Source of the DNA: Omnitrophica WOR_2 bacterium RBG_13_41_10
Lineage (GTDB): Bacteria; Omnitrophota; Gorgyraeia; Gygaellales; Profunditerraquicolaceae
Reading direction: 5' to 3'
Length of the DNA stretch: 8,401 nt
Assembly (NCBI GenBank): GCA_001805465.1
Contig: MHGH01000009.1
Span: 5,234 to 13,634, forward strand
Numbering within the stretch: position 1 is the stretch's first letter; every line of letters starts with the position of its first letter. Positions 1 through 6,265 of the stretch are shown here, piece by piece. A program made the translations under genes and the position numbers. The notes beneath the pieces were generated by a model. It did not search any database, had not been told where the DNA came from, and saw only the letters and a list, made by a program, of their open reading frames with translations.

Positions 1-2
1 AC

Positions 3-524
3 CATGCTACTAACAGGGGCTATGGCGCAGCCCTGGCTTCGGGTTTCCAGAAAGCGCAGTATGGGGCAGTCGCCTTTATAGGTGCAGATGGCCAGTTCGA
101 TATATCGGAAATAGAGAAACTTCTGTCTTTCTTTCCGGATTATGACATTGTGGCAGGATACAGGGAGAAACGCCAGGACCCCCGGTATAGAGTAGCGCTG
201 GGTAAAGTGTACACGCGGTTAATTGCGCTTCTCTTTGGAGTGTCTTTAAAGGATATTAATTGCGGGTTTAAGGTACTGAAGAAATCAATGCTGGAAAGGA
301 TCGGCATTCTCTCAACAGGCGCCCTGGTAGATGCCGAAATTCTAATTAAGGCGAAGGAGATAGGGTGTTCTGTAAAAGAAGTCGCAATAACCCATTTTCC
401 CCGTCTTAGAGGCAGGCAGAGCGGAGCGAGTTTTCGCGTTATTGTGGGGGGCATTTATGAATTAGGGAGATTATTTGTGGAAATGAAATTGCGGGGAAAG
501 ATAGATGAACGTACTGCTCATTAA
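3..524 (+). CDS. Family 2 glycosyltransferase, DPM1-like, C-terminal part (5' truncated by window)
   Basis: The reading frame is open from the window edge and runs 173 codons to a TAA. The visible protein begins HATNRGYGAALASGF, followed by GADGQFD (fragment residues 27-33), VAGYREKRQDPRYR and DINCGFKVLKKS. It continues with STGALVDAEILIKAKEIG and ends in a basic THFPRLRGRQSGAS segment. This order is typical of GT-A fold, dolichol- or undecaprenyl-phosphate sugar transferases of the DPM1/GT2 family, which act at the cytoplasmic face of the membrane. The C-terminal membrane helices of some relatives are absent, so it is a short, soluble or peripheral type. Odd point: relatives usually have two Asp in the metal-binding DXDGQ, and here the first is Gly. 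The gene end overlaps the next gene by 20 bases. The donor sugar and acceptor cannot be read from the sequence. Confidence 0.9.
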   Translation, partial: HATNRGYGAALASGFQKAQYGAVAFIGADGQFDISEIEKLLSFFPDYDIVAGYREKRQDPRYRVALGKVYTRLIALLFGVSLKDINCGFKVLKKSMLERIGILSTGALVDAEILIKAKEIGCSVKEVAITHFPRLRGRQSGASFRVIVGGIYELGRLFVEMKLRGKIDERTAH

Positions 525-1896
525 TCCACCGGTTAGAAGCGAGAATATTTACGGAAGATTAGCAATATTTTCTCACAAATTGCCTCCCCTAGGCCTTTGT
601 TATCTGGCTTCTTATTTAATCGGATACGGGCATAAGGTGGAAATATTGGATTTGTATGTTTCAAATCATATTAATCTCATTGACTTTATCAATGCATATC
701 AACCCGATATAATCGGAGTAACTTCTACCACGGTTTCATTTCCGTCCGCCAAGAAGACCCTGAAGATTATAAAATCATATTATCCGGAAGTTATTACCGT
801 AATGGGGGGGGCGCATATCAGCGCTGTCCCCGTTGAGACCATGAATGAATGCGCGGATATAGCTATAGGGGTTATAGGCGAAGGAGAAATTACCTTCAAA
901 GAATTAATCGACATTATAGGGCAAAATCAGGATTTATCCGGATGCCGGGGGATTATTTATCGAAAAAACAATAGCATCGTCAAGACACAGCCAAGACCTT
1001 TAATTGAGAATCTTGATATGTTGCCTTTTCCGGCCCGTAATCTCCTGAAGGAGTTTGATAGATATTACCATCATTTTTTAAGAGGATACGGCAGGACAGC
1101 TTCTATAATTAGCAGTAGAGGGTGTCCTTACGGGTGTGCTTTCTGTACACAGGCGGTTTTTGGCACAAGGGTAAGAGGATATAGCGCCCATTATATTTGC
1201 GATGAAATTAAACAGGTAATGCGGGATTTCAGCGCTAACTTTTTTTCCTTTGAAGACGATATTTTTAATTACGACAGGCAGAGATTAAAAGAGCTCTGCG
1301 AGAATATATTAAGAGAAGGTCTGAAGATCCGCTGGTGCTGCAGCATACGCATAGATTCTATTACCGAAGAGGATATCGGGCTGATGGCAAAAGCAGGCTG
1401 CAAGAAAATCTATATAGGCATTGAGACTTTTAGTAATAGATTGCAGAAATTGATCGGTAAACATATCGAAAGAGAGTTCTTAATCGATAAAATCAGATTG
1501 ATAAAAAGCTATAACATGGAAGTTAATGCCTCATTTATGTTGGGTTTACCTACAGAGACGAAAGAAGAGATATTGGAGACAATTAATAACGCCAATAATT
1601 TGCCTCTTGACGGAGCAGTCTTCTTCTTATACACCCCTTATCCGGGCACGCAGCTTCGGCGCCTGGCAGAAGAAAGCGGCATAATTAGCAACAAATGGGA
1701 CGATTATTCCAGCCACTTGAGTACGCATGCTTTTTACCCCCGGAGCATCAAGGTAAAGGACTTAGATAGGCTGATTTTTTATGCCTATAGAAGGTTTTAT
1801 TTGAGCCCGAAGTTTATCAAGAGGAATTATCGGAATACAAATATCTTTAGGCAATTATTTAAATATTTATTTAAAAGAGTAAAATCCTTATTTTAG
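505..1896 (+). CDS. B12-binding domain radical SAM protein
   Basis: The 463-residue protein has two recognisable domains. The N-terminal half (about 1-140) has the Rossmann-like cobalamin-binding pattern of this family: an early PPLGLCYLASYLIGYGH segment, DIIGVTSTT, MGGAH (100-104) and GEGE. A linker with LDMLPFPARNLL precedes the radical SAM domain, whose SSRGCPYGCAFC holds the [4Fe-4S] cysteines C207, C211 and C214 in CxxxCxxC spacing. FEDDIFNYDR, GIETF and FMLGLPTET are further conserved barrel motifs. Members are mostly methyltransferases or ring-forming enzymes acting on unactivated carbons of lipids, sugars or cofactors, and the substrate cannot be deduced here. The start at 505 lies inside the upstream glycosyltransferase, with a purine-rich GGGGAAAG just before it, suggesting translational coupling. 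A run of eight G at 804-811 falls in the conserved MGGA motif. Its place between a glycosyltransferase and a polysaccharide exporter suggests it modifies the glycan or its lipid carrier (inference). Confidence 0.92.
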   Translation: MNVLLINPPVRSENIYGRLAIFSHKLPPLGLCYLASYLIGYGHKVEILDLYVSNHINLIDFINAYQPDIIGVTSTTVSFPSAKKTLKIIKSYYPEVITVMGGAHISAVPVETMNECADIAIGVIGEGEITFKELIDIIGQNQDLSGCRGIIYRKNNSIVKTQPRPLIENLDMLPFPARNLLKEFDRYYHHFLRGYGRTASIISSRGCPYGCAFCTQAVFGTRVRGYSAHYICDEIKQVMRDFSANFFSFEDDIFNYDRQRLKELCENILREGLKIRWCCSIRIDSITEEDIGLMAKAGCKKIYIGIETFSNRLQKLIGKHIEREFLIDKIRLIKSYNMEVNASFMLGLPTETKEEILETINNANNLPLDGAVFFLYTPYPGTQLRRLAEESGIISNKWDDYSSHLSTHAFYPRSIKVKDLDRLIFYAYRRFYLSPKFIKRNYRNTNIFRQLFKYLFKRVKSLF

Positions 1897-1917
1897 GATA
1901 CTATACCCTTTTGGCTC

Positions 1918-1922
1918 AGGAG
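1918..1922 (+). promoter_or_regulatory. Ribosome binding site of the exporter permease
   Basis: AGGAG lies five bases before the ATG at 1928, within a 31-base gap after the radical SAM stop. It supports this start. No promoter or terminator is evident in the gap, so transcription probably reads through. Confidence 0.7.
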
Positions 1923-1927
1923 ACCTT

Positions 1928-2704
1928 ATGGTTCAAGAAATAAAAAATCTCTTTAAATTCAGGGAGCTGATTTTGGCATTGCTGATAAGGGGCTTTAAAG
2001 CAAAATATAAGAATTCTTTCTTGGGGATATTCTGGTCACTTTTAAATCCATTATTGAATGTCTTGATTTTTACCTTTATTTTTACGGTAATCATAAAAAT
2101 AAATATTAAGAGTTATCCTCTTTATCTTTTATGCACTATCTTCCCCTGGAACTTTTTTAATTCCGCCCTGATTAACAGCATAGTTTCCATCGTAGAGGAT
2201 GACCATTTCGTGAAGAATACCTTTTTTCCCTATGAGGTAATACCCTTGGCGGTAGTGATTACAAACTTCATAAATTTCCTAATAGATTTATTAATCCTGA
2301 TTCCCGTCCTGCTTCTCTTTGGAAGGGGTATCAGTATAGTCTGGTTTTATATTCCCCTCTTGATATTTATAGGATTTATTTTGACCTGCGGCTTATCTAT
2401 TTTGGCGGCAGGGATATACGTTACATTCAGGGACCTGAATTTTATTTTGAATTTTTCTTTAAGGCTATTTTTCTATTTTGTGCCGGTAATCTATACTTTG
2501 GATTTTATACCGCAGAAGTTACGTTCTATTTATCTTTGCAATCCTTTAGCCGCAGTGATTGACGGTTTTGCCAAGGTCCTTTTCTATGGAAGGGCGCCGG
2601 ACCTGAAATGGCTCGGCCTTGCTACTTTGGAAAGTATCATAATTTTTACCTTATGTTTTTATGCCTTTCAGAAGATTAAAAAGGCCTTGCCCGAACAATT
2701 GTAG
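1928..2704 (+). CDS. wzm: ABC-2 type polysaccharide export permease (Wzm/TagG/KpsM type)
   Basis: This is a 258-residue inner-membrane protein with about six hydrophobic segments, roughly 35-57, 65-85, 103-131, 138-162, 172-191 and 229-247. The N-terminal amphipathic helix and RGFKAKYKNSFLGIFWSLLNP (21-41) are characteristic of ABC-2 polysaccharide permeases. So is the C-terminal stretch FRDLNFILNFSLRLFF, with YTLDFIP, CNPLAAVIDGFAKVLFYG and a final membrane helix. The length is normal for the family. It would form a homodimeric channel with the ATPase encoded two bases downstream, moving an undecaprenyl-linked polysaccharide across the cytoplasmic membrane. The gene is AT-rich, partly because it encodes so many hydrophobic residues. 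The gene symbol reflects family resemblance. Teichoic acid-type (TagG) and capsule-type (KpsM) relatives cannot be separated by reading alone. Confidence 0.93.
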   Translation: MVQEIKNLFKFRELILALLIRGFKAKYKNSFLGIFWSLLNPLLNVLIFTFIFTVIIKINIKSYPLYLLCTIFPWNFFNSALINSIVSIVEDDHFVKNTFFPYEVIPLAVVITNFINFLIDLLILIPVLLLFGRGISIVWFYIPLLIFIGFILTCGLSILAAGIYVTFRDLNFILNFSLRLFFYFVPVIYTLDFIPQKLRSIYLCNPLAAVIDGFAKVLFYGRAPDLKWLGLATLESIIIFTLCFYAFQKIKKALPEQL

Positions 2705-2706
2705 AG

Positions 2707-3447
2707 ATGGATAAAGTGAGAGTCAGGATAGAAAATTTAAATAAGAAATTCAGGGTTTTTCACGAATCGCCGTTAACTTTCCAAAGGGCAGCATATAATC
2801 TCTTAAGAGGCAAAAGAGGTTACCAGGATATCTGGGCGCTAAAAGATGTGAGTTTCTGTCTGAATAAACAGGAGGCAGTGGGTTTAATCGGGCCGAATGC
2901 TTCCGGAAAGACAACGCTCTTAAGGATAATCGCCAGTATCTATGCCCCTACCAGCGGTTCTGTGCATGTAAACGGCAGGGTGGCGGCATTTTTCGAATTG
3001 GGCTCAGGCTTTATCATGGAATTTACGGGCATAGAGAATTTATATCTCTACGGAGCGGTATTCGGCCTATCCCGCAGGCAGGTAAAAGAGAGGATACCCG
3101 ATATTATCGGGTTCTCGGAATTAAATAATTTTCTGGATATTCCTTTAAGGCAGTATTCCTTTGGCATGAGAATGAGATTGGCATTCTCGTTAGCGGTAAA
3201 TATAGACCCGGATATATTGCTCATTGACGAGACCCTGGCAGTAGGCGATTTGGCTTTCAGGGAAAAGTGCTTCCGCAAGATTGAAGAATTAAAAGCAAAA
3301 GGTAAGACGCTTTTTCTGGTATCGCAGCATCTGGATGAAATCGAGCGGCTTTGCGAGCGGGCAATCCTTCTGGATAAAGGGGAGATTAAGGCTATCGGTC
3401 CGGCCAAGGATGCGATCAGGGAGTATAAAATAACCATGGGGAAGTAA
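2707..3447 (+). CDS. wzt: ABC-2 polysaccharide export ATPase (Wzt/TagH/KpsT type), short form
   Basis: The 246-residue cytoplasmic ATPase powers the adjacent permease. Walker A is GPNASGKT (62-69, Lys68), and RVAAFFELGSGF (91-102) is the family-specific region after it. The signature loop is YSFGM (150-154) and Walker B is ILLIDE (170-175, Asp174 and catalytic Glu175), followed by the LAVGD D-loop. LFLVSQH ends the core, so the usual H-loop histidine position (207) is Gln and a His follows at 208. The protein stops soon after the nucleotide-binding domain, so it lacks the C-terminal carbohydrate-binding domain by which long Wzt proteins recognise a capped glycan terminus. It therefore resembles KpsT and the short TagH/Wzt types. 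The start is two bases after the permease stop with only a weak purine stretch, consistent with translational coupling. Confidence 0.93.
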   Translation: MDKVRVRIENLNKKFRVFHESPLTFQRAAYNLLRGKRGYQDIWALKDVSFCLNKQEAVGLIGPNASGKTTLLRIIASIYAPTSGSVHVNGRVAAFFELGSGFIMEFTGIENLYLYGAVFGLSRRQVKERIPDIIGFSELNNFLDIPLRQYSFGMRMRLAFSLAVNIDPDILLIDETLAVGDLAFREKCFRKIEELKAKGKTLFLVSQHLDEIERLCERAILLDKGEIKAIGPAKDAIREYKITMGK

Positions 3448-3453
3448 TTTTTC

Positions 3454-3459
3454 AGGAGG
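3454..3459 (+). promoter_or_regulatory. Strong Shine-Dalgarno in front of the broken gene start
   Basis: AGGAGG sits seven bases before a GTG codon at 3467. It is the best ribosome binding site seen anywhere in the window, yet it now drives a 28-codon remnant. The GDPD gene at 3560 lacks a clear site of its own, so ribosomes loading here may reach it by termination-reinitiation across the six-base gap (inference). Confidence 0.75.
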
Positions 3460-3466
3460 TTTTCTG

Positions 3467-3532
3467 GTGTCTGATATACCCAAGATTACGCTAAGACAAA
3501 AGATTTCGCTCCCTGTTTTCGGAATTATTATT
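3467..3532 (+). repeat. Direct repeat copy A (gene-start duplication)
   Basis: This 66-base stretch is the upstream member of a diverged direct repeat pair with 6266-6331. Two blocks of 15 bases are perfectly conserved: TGTCTGATATACCCA at 3468-3482 and ACAAAAGATTTCGCT at 3496-3510. Similarity begins at the start codon rather than upstream of it. Confidence 0.88.
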
Positions 3533-3553
3533 TCGATGGGGTTCTTATTCTAA
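3467..3553 (+). pseudogene. Truncated 5' remnant of an SGNH/TPR gene (28 codons)
   Basis: A GTG start behind a strong Shine-Dalgarno opens a 28-codon frame closed by TAA. The translation VSDIPKITLRQKISLPVFG, then III, matches the start of the intact SGNH/TPR protein at 6266 (MSDIPRIMLKQKISLLAFG, then III) at 16 of 22 positions. The DNA matches at 58 of 66 bases without gaps, and seven of the eight differences are transitions. Similarity fades after codon 22, and no SGNH or TPR sequence follows. Most of the changes alter the amino acid, as expected for a decaying copy or a paralog under relaxed constraint. It may be the leftover start of a tandem paralog, or one edge of an insertion. A short peptide with a hydrophobic end could still be made and act as a translated leader for the next gene. 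Confidence 0.82.
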
Positions 3554-3559
3554 GCAGTT

Positions 3560-4414
3560 ATGAGAAGGTATTTTATAAGCATACTTATTTGTGGGCTTAT
3601 TATACTTGCTAGTTTATTGACGCTACGCTATGTTCTTCCGGAAACCTGCAAGAAATTCAAAGAATACGCCGAATTATCATATGTAGCCTTAAAGGATGGA
3701 GAGATTGATGAAAAAAGCAGCGATACGCTTGCGTTACAAAATTTAGTTGCTCATGCAGGAGGTGGAATTGAAAATCTCAGCTACACCAATTCATTAGAAG
3801 CATTGAATTTAAGTTATAGCAAAGGTTTCCGCTTTATGGAGTTGGATTTTGAATGGACAAATGATGGATATTTAGTCCTCATTCATGATTGGGAAGAAAG
3901 TATCCTGCGCCTTTTTAACGCCAGACCACGCCAATACAGTTTAAAGGAATACGAGCATTTAAAGATGATAAATGAAATGACAAGTTTATCTTTAGATGAT
4001 TTAGCCATATGGATAAGACAGCATCCAGATACCTTCATCATAACAGATGTTAAACGTGATAATATCCGCGCGTTAACTAAGATTAAAAAAAGATTTCCTG
4101 AATTAGTCAGGAATTTTATACCGCAAATCTACCATTTTTATGAATATTTCCCAGTAAGAACTTTAGGATATAAACATATTATTTTAACTTTATATGTAGC
4201 TGAATATAGTGATAAGGTAGTATTAAAATTTGCTAGAAAATATTCTTTAGCTGCTGTAACTATGACGCTTGAGCGCGCTTTAACTGATTTGCCCAGAGAA
4301 TTAAAGAAAATAGGTATTCTAACATACGCCCATACTGTCAATAAGATATCGTTACAACGCAAACTATACGCAAACGACGTTTTCGGGGTTTATACCGACT
4401 TTTTGACTCCATAA
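3560..4414 (+). CDS. GDPD-like phosphodiesterase, membrane-anchored (PI-PLC/GDPD superfamily)
   Basis: The 284-residue protein has one N-terminal hydrophobic segment (about 4-22, signal anchor), a short linker, and a TIM-barrel phosphodiesterase domain from about 60 to the end. Motifs in order are LVAHAGGGIENLSYTNSLEAL (His65), MELDFEWTNDGYLVLIHDW (Glu94, Asp96, His109), FIITDVK (Asp163, Lys165), TYAHTVN near 256-261, and GVYTDFL at the C-terminus. These match the two catalytic histidines and metal ligands of glycerophosphodiester phosphodiesterases, which release glycerol 3-phosphate from phosphodiesters. In place of the usual HR after the first strand there is HA, so a phosphate-contacting Arg is missing, which points to an uncharacterised branch. 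It likely acts outside the cytoplasmic membrane. It starts six bases after the remnant stop and ends 15 bases before the LtaS-like gene, suggesting a functional pair. Confidence 0.85.
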   Translation: MRRYFISILICGLIILASLLTLRYVLPETCKKFKEYAELSYVALKDGEIDEKSSDTLALQNLVAHAGGGIENLSYTNSLEALNLSYSKGFRFMELDFEWTNDGYLVLIHDWEESILRLFNARPRQYSLKEYEHLKMINEMTSLSLDDLAIWIRQHPDTFIITDVKRDNIRALTKIKKRFPELVRNFIPQIYHFYEYFPVRTLGYKHIILTLYVAEYSDKVVLKFARKYSLAAVTMTLERALTDLPRELKKIGILTYAHTVNKISLQRKLYANDVFGVYTDFLTP

Positions 4415-4429
4415 CTGGCTTTCGGCAAT

Positions 4430-6187
4430 ATGAAAACCAAGGATAATTATTACCACTTCTTAATTTCATTACTCATTATTTTCTTCAATTCAATGGCATA
4501 TTTTTTATGCTTAAATTCTATGAAGTGTTGGATCCCGTATACATCTTTATTTGTACAATTAATATGTCAAATAAATATGATACTTAACTCACTAGTTTTT
4601 CCTTTTTTATTATTATTAATAATTTACTTTTTTAGGAGCGTTTCCTTAATTTTGATATTACATTTCTTTGTTCTGATAGTATTGTTAACTGTTTCAATAT
4701 ACTACAAACAGTTCCAGTCAATTCCTCATATAAATTTAATTAAGCATATTTATTTATTGCCTCCGGTTATCCCTCAAATACTCTTTCTATTATTCGGTTT
4801 TAATGAATTAATTATTTCTGCAAGTATTGTCCTTTCTCTGGCATTTTCTTTCAGATTATCCCACGATTTTAAAAAAAATCGATTCTATGCAATACCTAAA
4901 AAAAAGATTTTAATTTTCTTTTTGATAATAATAATAATAGCATACCCTCTCAAAGCAATATTGATTAATTCCCAGCGCCCCATTACCAAATGGCATCGTG
5001 TTCATTTGTTAAAACTACATGGTTTTATCCCCGTGTATTTCAAGCAATTTAGAGAAGCCATATTTAAAGAAAAGAAGATAATTCCCTGGCCAGGAAAAAT
5101 CAATTTAAATACATATAATACAACTTCCAGAAATAAAAATGAGAAAAATGTTATTATATTACAGGTAGAAACATTTGACGCCTGTCTTATGGATTATCAG
5201 ATAGGATCAGAATATGTAATGCCTTATATGCATTCTCTTAAAAAGCAAGGCATGTTTTTTAAATATTTTTTTGCATATAATCGAGGTGGAGCTAGCTCTG
5301 ATGCGGAACTGGGTAGCTTAACCAGTTTGATTCCGTTGGAGACCCACCCCGGCTTTGATACTGTCGATTATCAAAAAATTATCCCTTTAAATAGAATACT
5401 TGCCAGAGAAGGCTATTATTGTGTAGGGATTCATGCCAATACAGGAAGGTATTTTAATAGAATTCAATCTTATGCCTTAATGGGATTTGATAAATTTTTT
5501 GACCAGGAAGCATTTCAAGGGGAAGCAGCAGGATGGGATTCAAAAGACAAAGTTTTTTTTGAGCAAACTATCAAGATAATCCATTCATTACCCCAGCCAT
5601 TTTTCGCCTATATTATTACTATACAAAGTCACGGCCCTTTTTGCAACTACTCAACAAATCCAGAGATTTTCGATTTTAGCGGTCTTAATAAAGATATGCA
5701 AGATTATATGCTTACCATGCACGAAGTAGACCAAGCTATATCTGTTTTTATAACCCAATTAGAAAAATATGGTTTTTTGAAGAATACAGTTGTTGTAATA
5801 TATGGAGATTTTGGAAATACTGTATTCTATGATGATTCTCCCGGTGCCTTACATTATTATGGTTCTCACGAGGATGATCTTTATCGTATTTGTCCGGCTG
5901 GTAGTCGTGTCCCTTTACTTATTATAGGCCCGGGCATTTCTCCCAGCATAAAATATAAAGTGGGGTCACATATTGATATTAGCCCTACGATTCTAGATTT
6001 ACTTGGTATTGCCGAGCCGCAGGGATGGCTAGGCAGTTCTTTATTGCAACCAGGTACAGGTAAAGCTGTATTAAACTACGATGAACTATTTGTCTTGGTA
6101 AATCAAGGAAATGACGTTGTGGTGGATGATAATTACCATAATTATTCTAAATTTATTGATTATTCTACTTCCATGCTTGATCCCTAA
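4430..6187 (+). CDS. LTA synthase-like / phosphoglycerol transferase family membrane protein (sulfatase fold)
   Basis: The 585-residue protein has about five to six membrane segments in the first 180 residues, then a large extracytoplasmic alkaline phosphatase/sulfatase-fold domain from about 240 to 560. Family motifs are VIILQVETFD (Glu247), GGASSDAELGSLTSLIPL (Ser289 at the nucleophile position, where LtaS has Thr), HANTGRYFNRIQSYALMGFDKFFD and ITIQSHGPF (His401). These are followed by VVVIYGDFGNT (Asp460) and HIDISPTILDLLGI. The architecture is that of LtaS and MdoB/OpgB-type enzymes, which move phosphoglycerol from phosphatidylglycerol onto an acceptor. The family normally reads GDHG where this protein has GDFG, so a metal-ligand His is Phe461. 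It may use an altered metal site or be inactive. The gene contains two A8 runs (4871-4878, 4898-4905). Pairing with the GDPD gene suggests phosphoglycerol or related phosphodiester decoration of a surface glycan (inference). Confidence 0.85.
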   Translation: MKTKDNYYHFLISLLIIFFNSMAYFLCLNSMKCWIPYTSLFVQLICQINMILNSLVFPFLLLLIIYFFRSVSLILILHFFVLIVLLTVSIYYKQFQSIPHINLIKHIYLLPPVIPQILFLLFGFNELIISASIVLSLAFSFRLSHDFKKNRFYAIPKKKILIFFLIIIIIAYPLKAILINSQRPITKWHRVHLLKLHGFIPVYFKQFREAIFKEKKIIPWPGKINLNTYNTTSRNKNEKNVIILQVETFDACLMDYQIGSEYVMPYMHSLKKQGMFFKYFFAYNRGGASSDAELGSLTSLIPLETHPGFDTVDYQKIIPLNRILAREGYYCVGIHANTGRYFNRIQSYALMGFDKFFDQEAFQGEAAGWDSKDKVFFEQTIKIIHSLPQPFFAYIITIQSHGPFCNYSTNPEIFDFSGLNKDMQDYMLTMHEVDQAISVFITQLEKYGFLKNTVVVIYGDFGNTVFYDDSPGALHYYGSHEDDLYRICPAGSRVPLLIIGPGISPSIKYKVGSHIDISPTILDLLGIAEPQGWLGSSLLQPGTGKAVLNYDELFVLVNQGNDVVVDDNYHNYSKFIDYSTSMLDP

Positions 6188-6211
6188 CGAGGATAAGGAC
6201 GTTTGGAGATG

Positions 6212-6240
6212 TTCAGGTGCCACCTTTAGGGGACTATAAA
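6212..6240 (+). promoter_or_regulatory. Candidate weak sigma70-type promoter
   Basis: TTCAGG and TATAAA are separated by 17 bases, followed by an AT-rich stretch. If active, it would let the SGNH/TPR gene and downstream glycosyltransferase be transcribed apart from the cassette. The -35 hexamer matches only three of six consensus positions, and the leader would be short, so this is a tentative call. Confidence 0.22.
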
Positions 6241-6249
6241 ATAATTATA

Positions 6250-6264
6250 AAGAAATAATTTCTT
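6250..6264 (+). repeat. 15-base palindrome just before the SGNH/TPR start
   Basis: AAGAAAT-A-ATTTCTT is a perfect seven-base inverted repeat around a single central base, ending one base before the ATG at 6266. It covers the place where a Shine-Dalgarno should be, and no good one is present. It could be a protein-binding operator or chance in an AT-rich stretch. Confidence 0.45.
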
Positions 6265-6265
6265 A

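Larger units (their letters stand above)
3554..6265 (+). other. Putative inserted or replacing cassette: GDPD plus LtaS-like gene
   Basis: Two complete genes with related predicted chemistry lie between the broken copy and the intact copy of the same gene start. Sample 60-base rows here are low in GC (16 of 60 at 4201-4260 and at 4501-4560). Rows in the flanking soluble-protein genes are higher (28 of 60 at 3181-3240, 34 of 60 at 7561-7620). Neither cassette gene has a convincing Shine-Dalgarno. No transposase, integrase or clear terminal inverted repeats are visible, so the means of entry is unknown. Replacement of the body of a tandem paralog is as likely as a fresh insertion. Confidence 0.5.
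6188..6265 (+). other. Spacer with short palindromes and a weak promoter candidate
   Basis: This 78-base gap separates the LtaS-like stop from the SGNH/TPR start and is the longest gap in the window after the remnant region. It holds an 11-base palindrome AGGTGCCACCT (6215-6225). A possible promoter is TTCAGG (6212-6217), then 17 bases, then TATAAA (6235-6240). The -35 match is poor. No protein-coding potential was seen. Confidence 0.45.

Noticed and set aside
140..454. Antisense frame of 104 codons opposite the first glycosyltransferase
   Set aside because: The sense strand encodes clear family motifs. The antisense product has no recognisable pattern and no ribosome site.
3048..3437. Antisense frame of 129 codons opposite the export ATPase
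   Set aside because: It lies entirely within the strongly conserved ATPase motifs, and its product is a low-complexity shadow.
3289..3483. Antisense frame spanning the ATPase end and the remnant
   Set aside because: No start signal or recognisable motif. It overlaps two better-explained sense features.
3533..3577. Possible extension of the duplicated gene start into the GDPD start (AVMRRYF against EVALRLF)
   Set aside because: It needs two inserted codons and matches only at scattered residues. This is too weak to extend the repeat beyond codon 22.
4925..4939. ATA x5 trinucleotide repeat
   Set aside because: It encodes five Ile inside a membrane segment. Changes in unit number keep the frame, so it is not a likely switch.
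3448..6265. Transposon or integron around the cassette
   Set aside because: No transposase, integrase, attC-like site or matching terminal inverted repeats could be found within the window.
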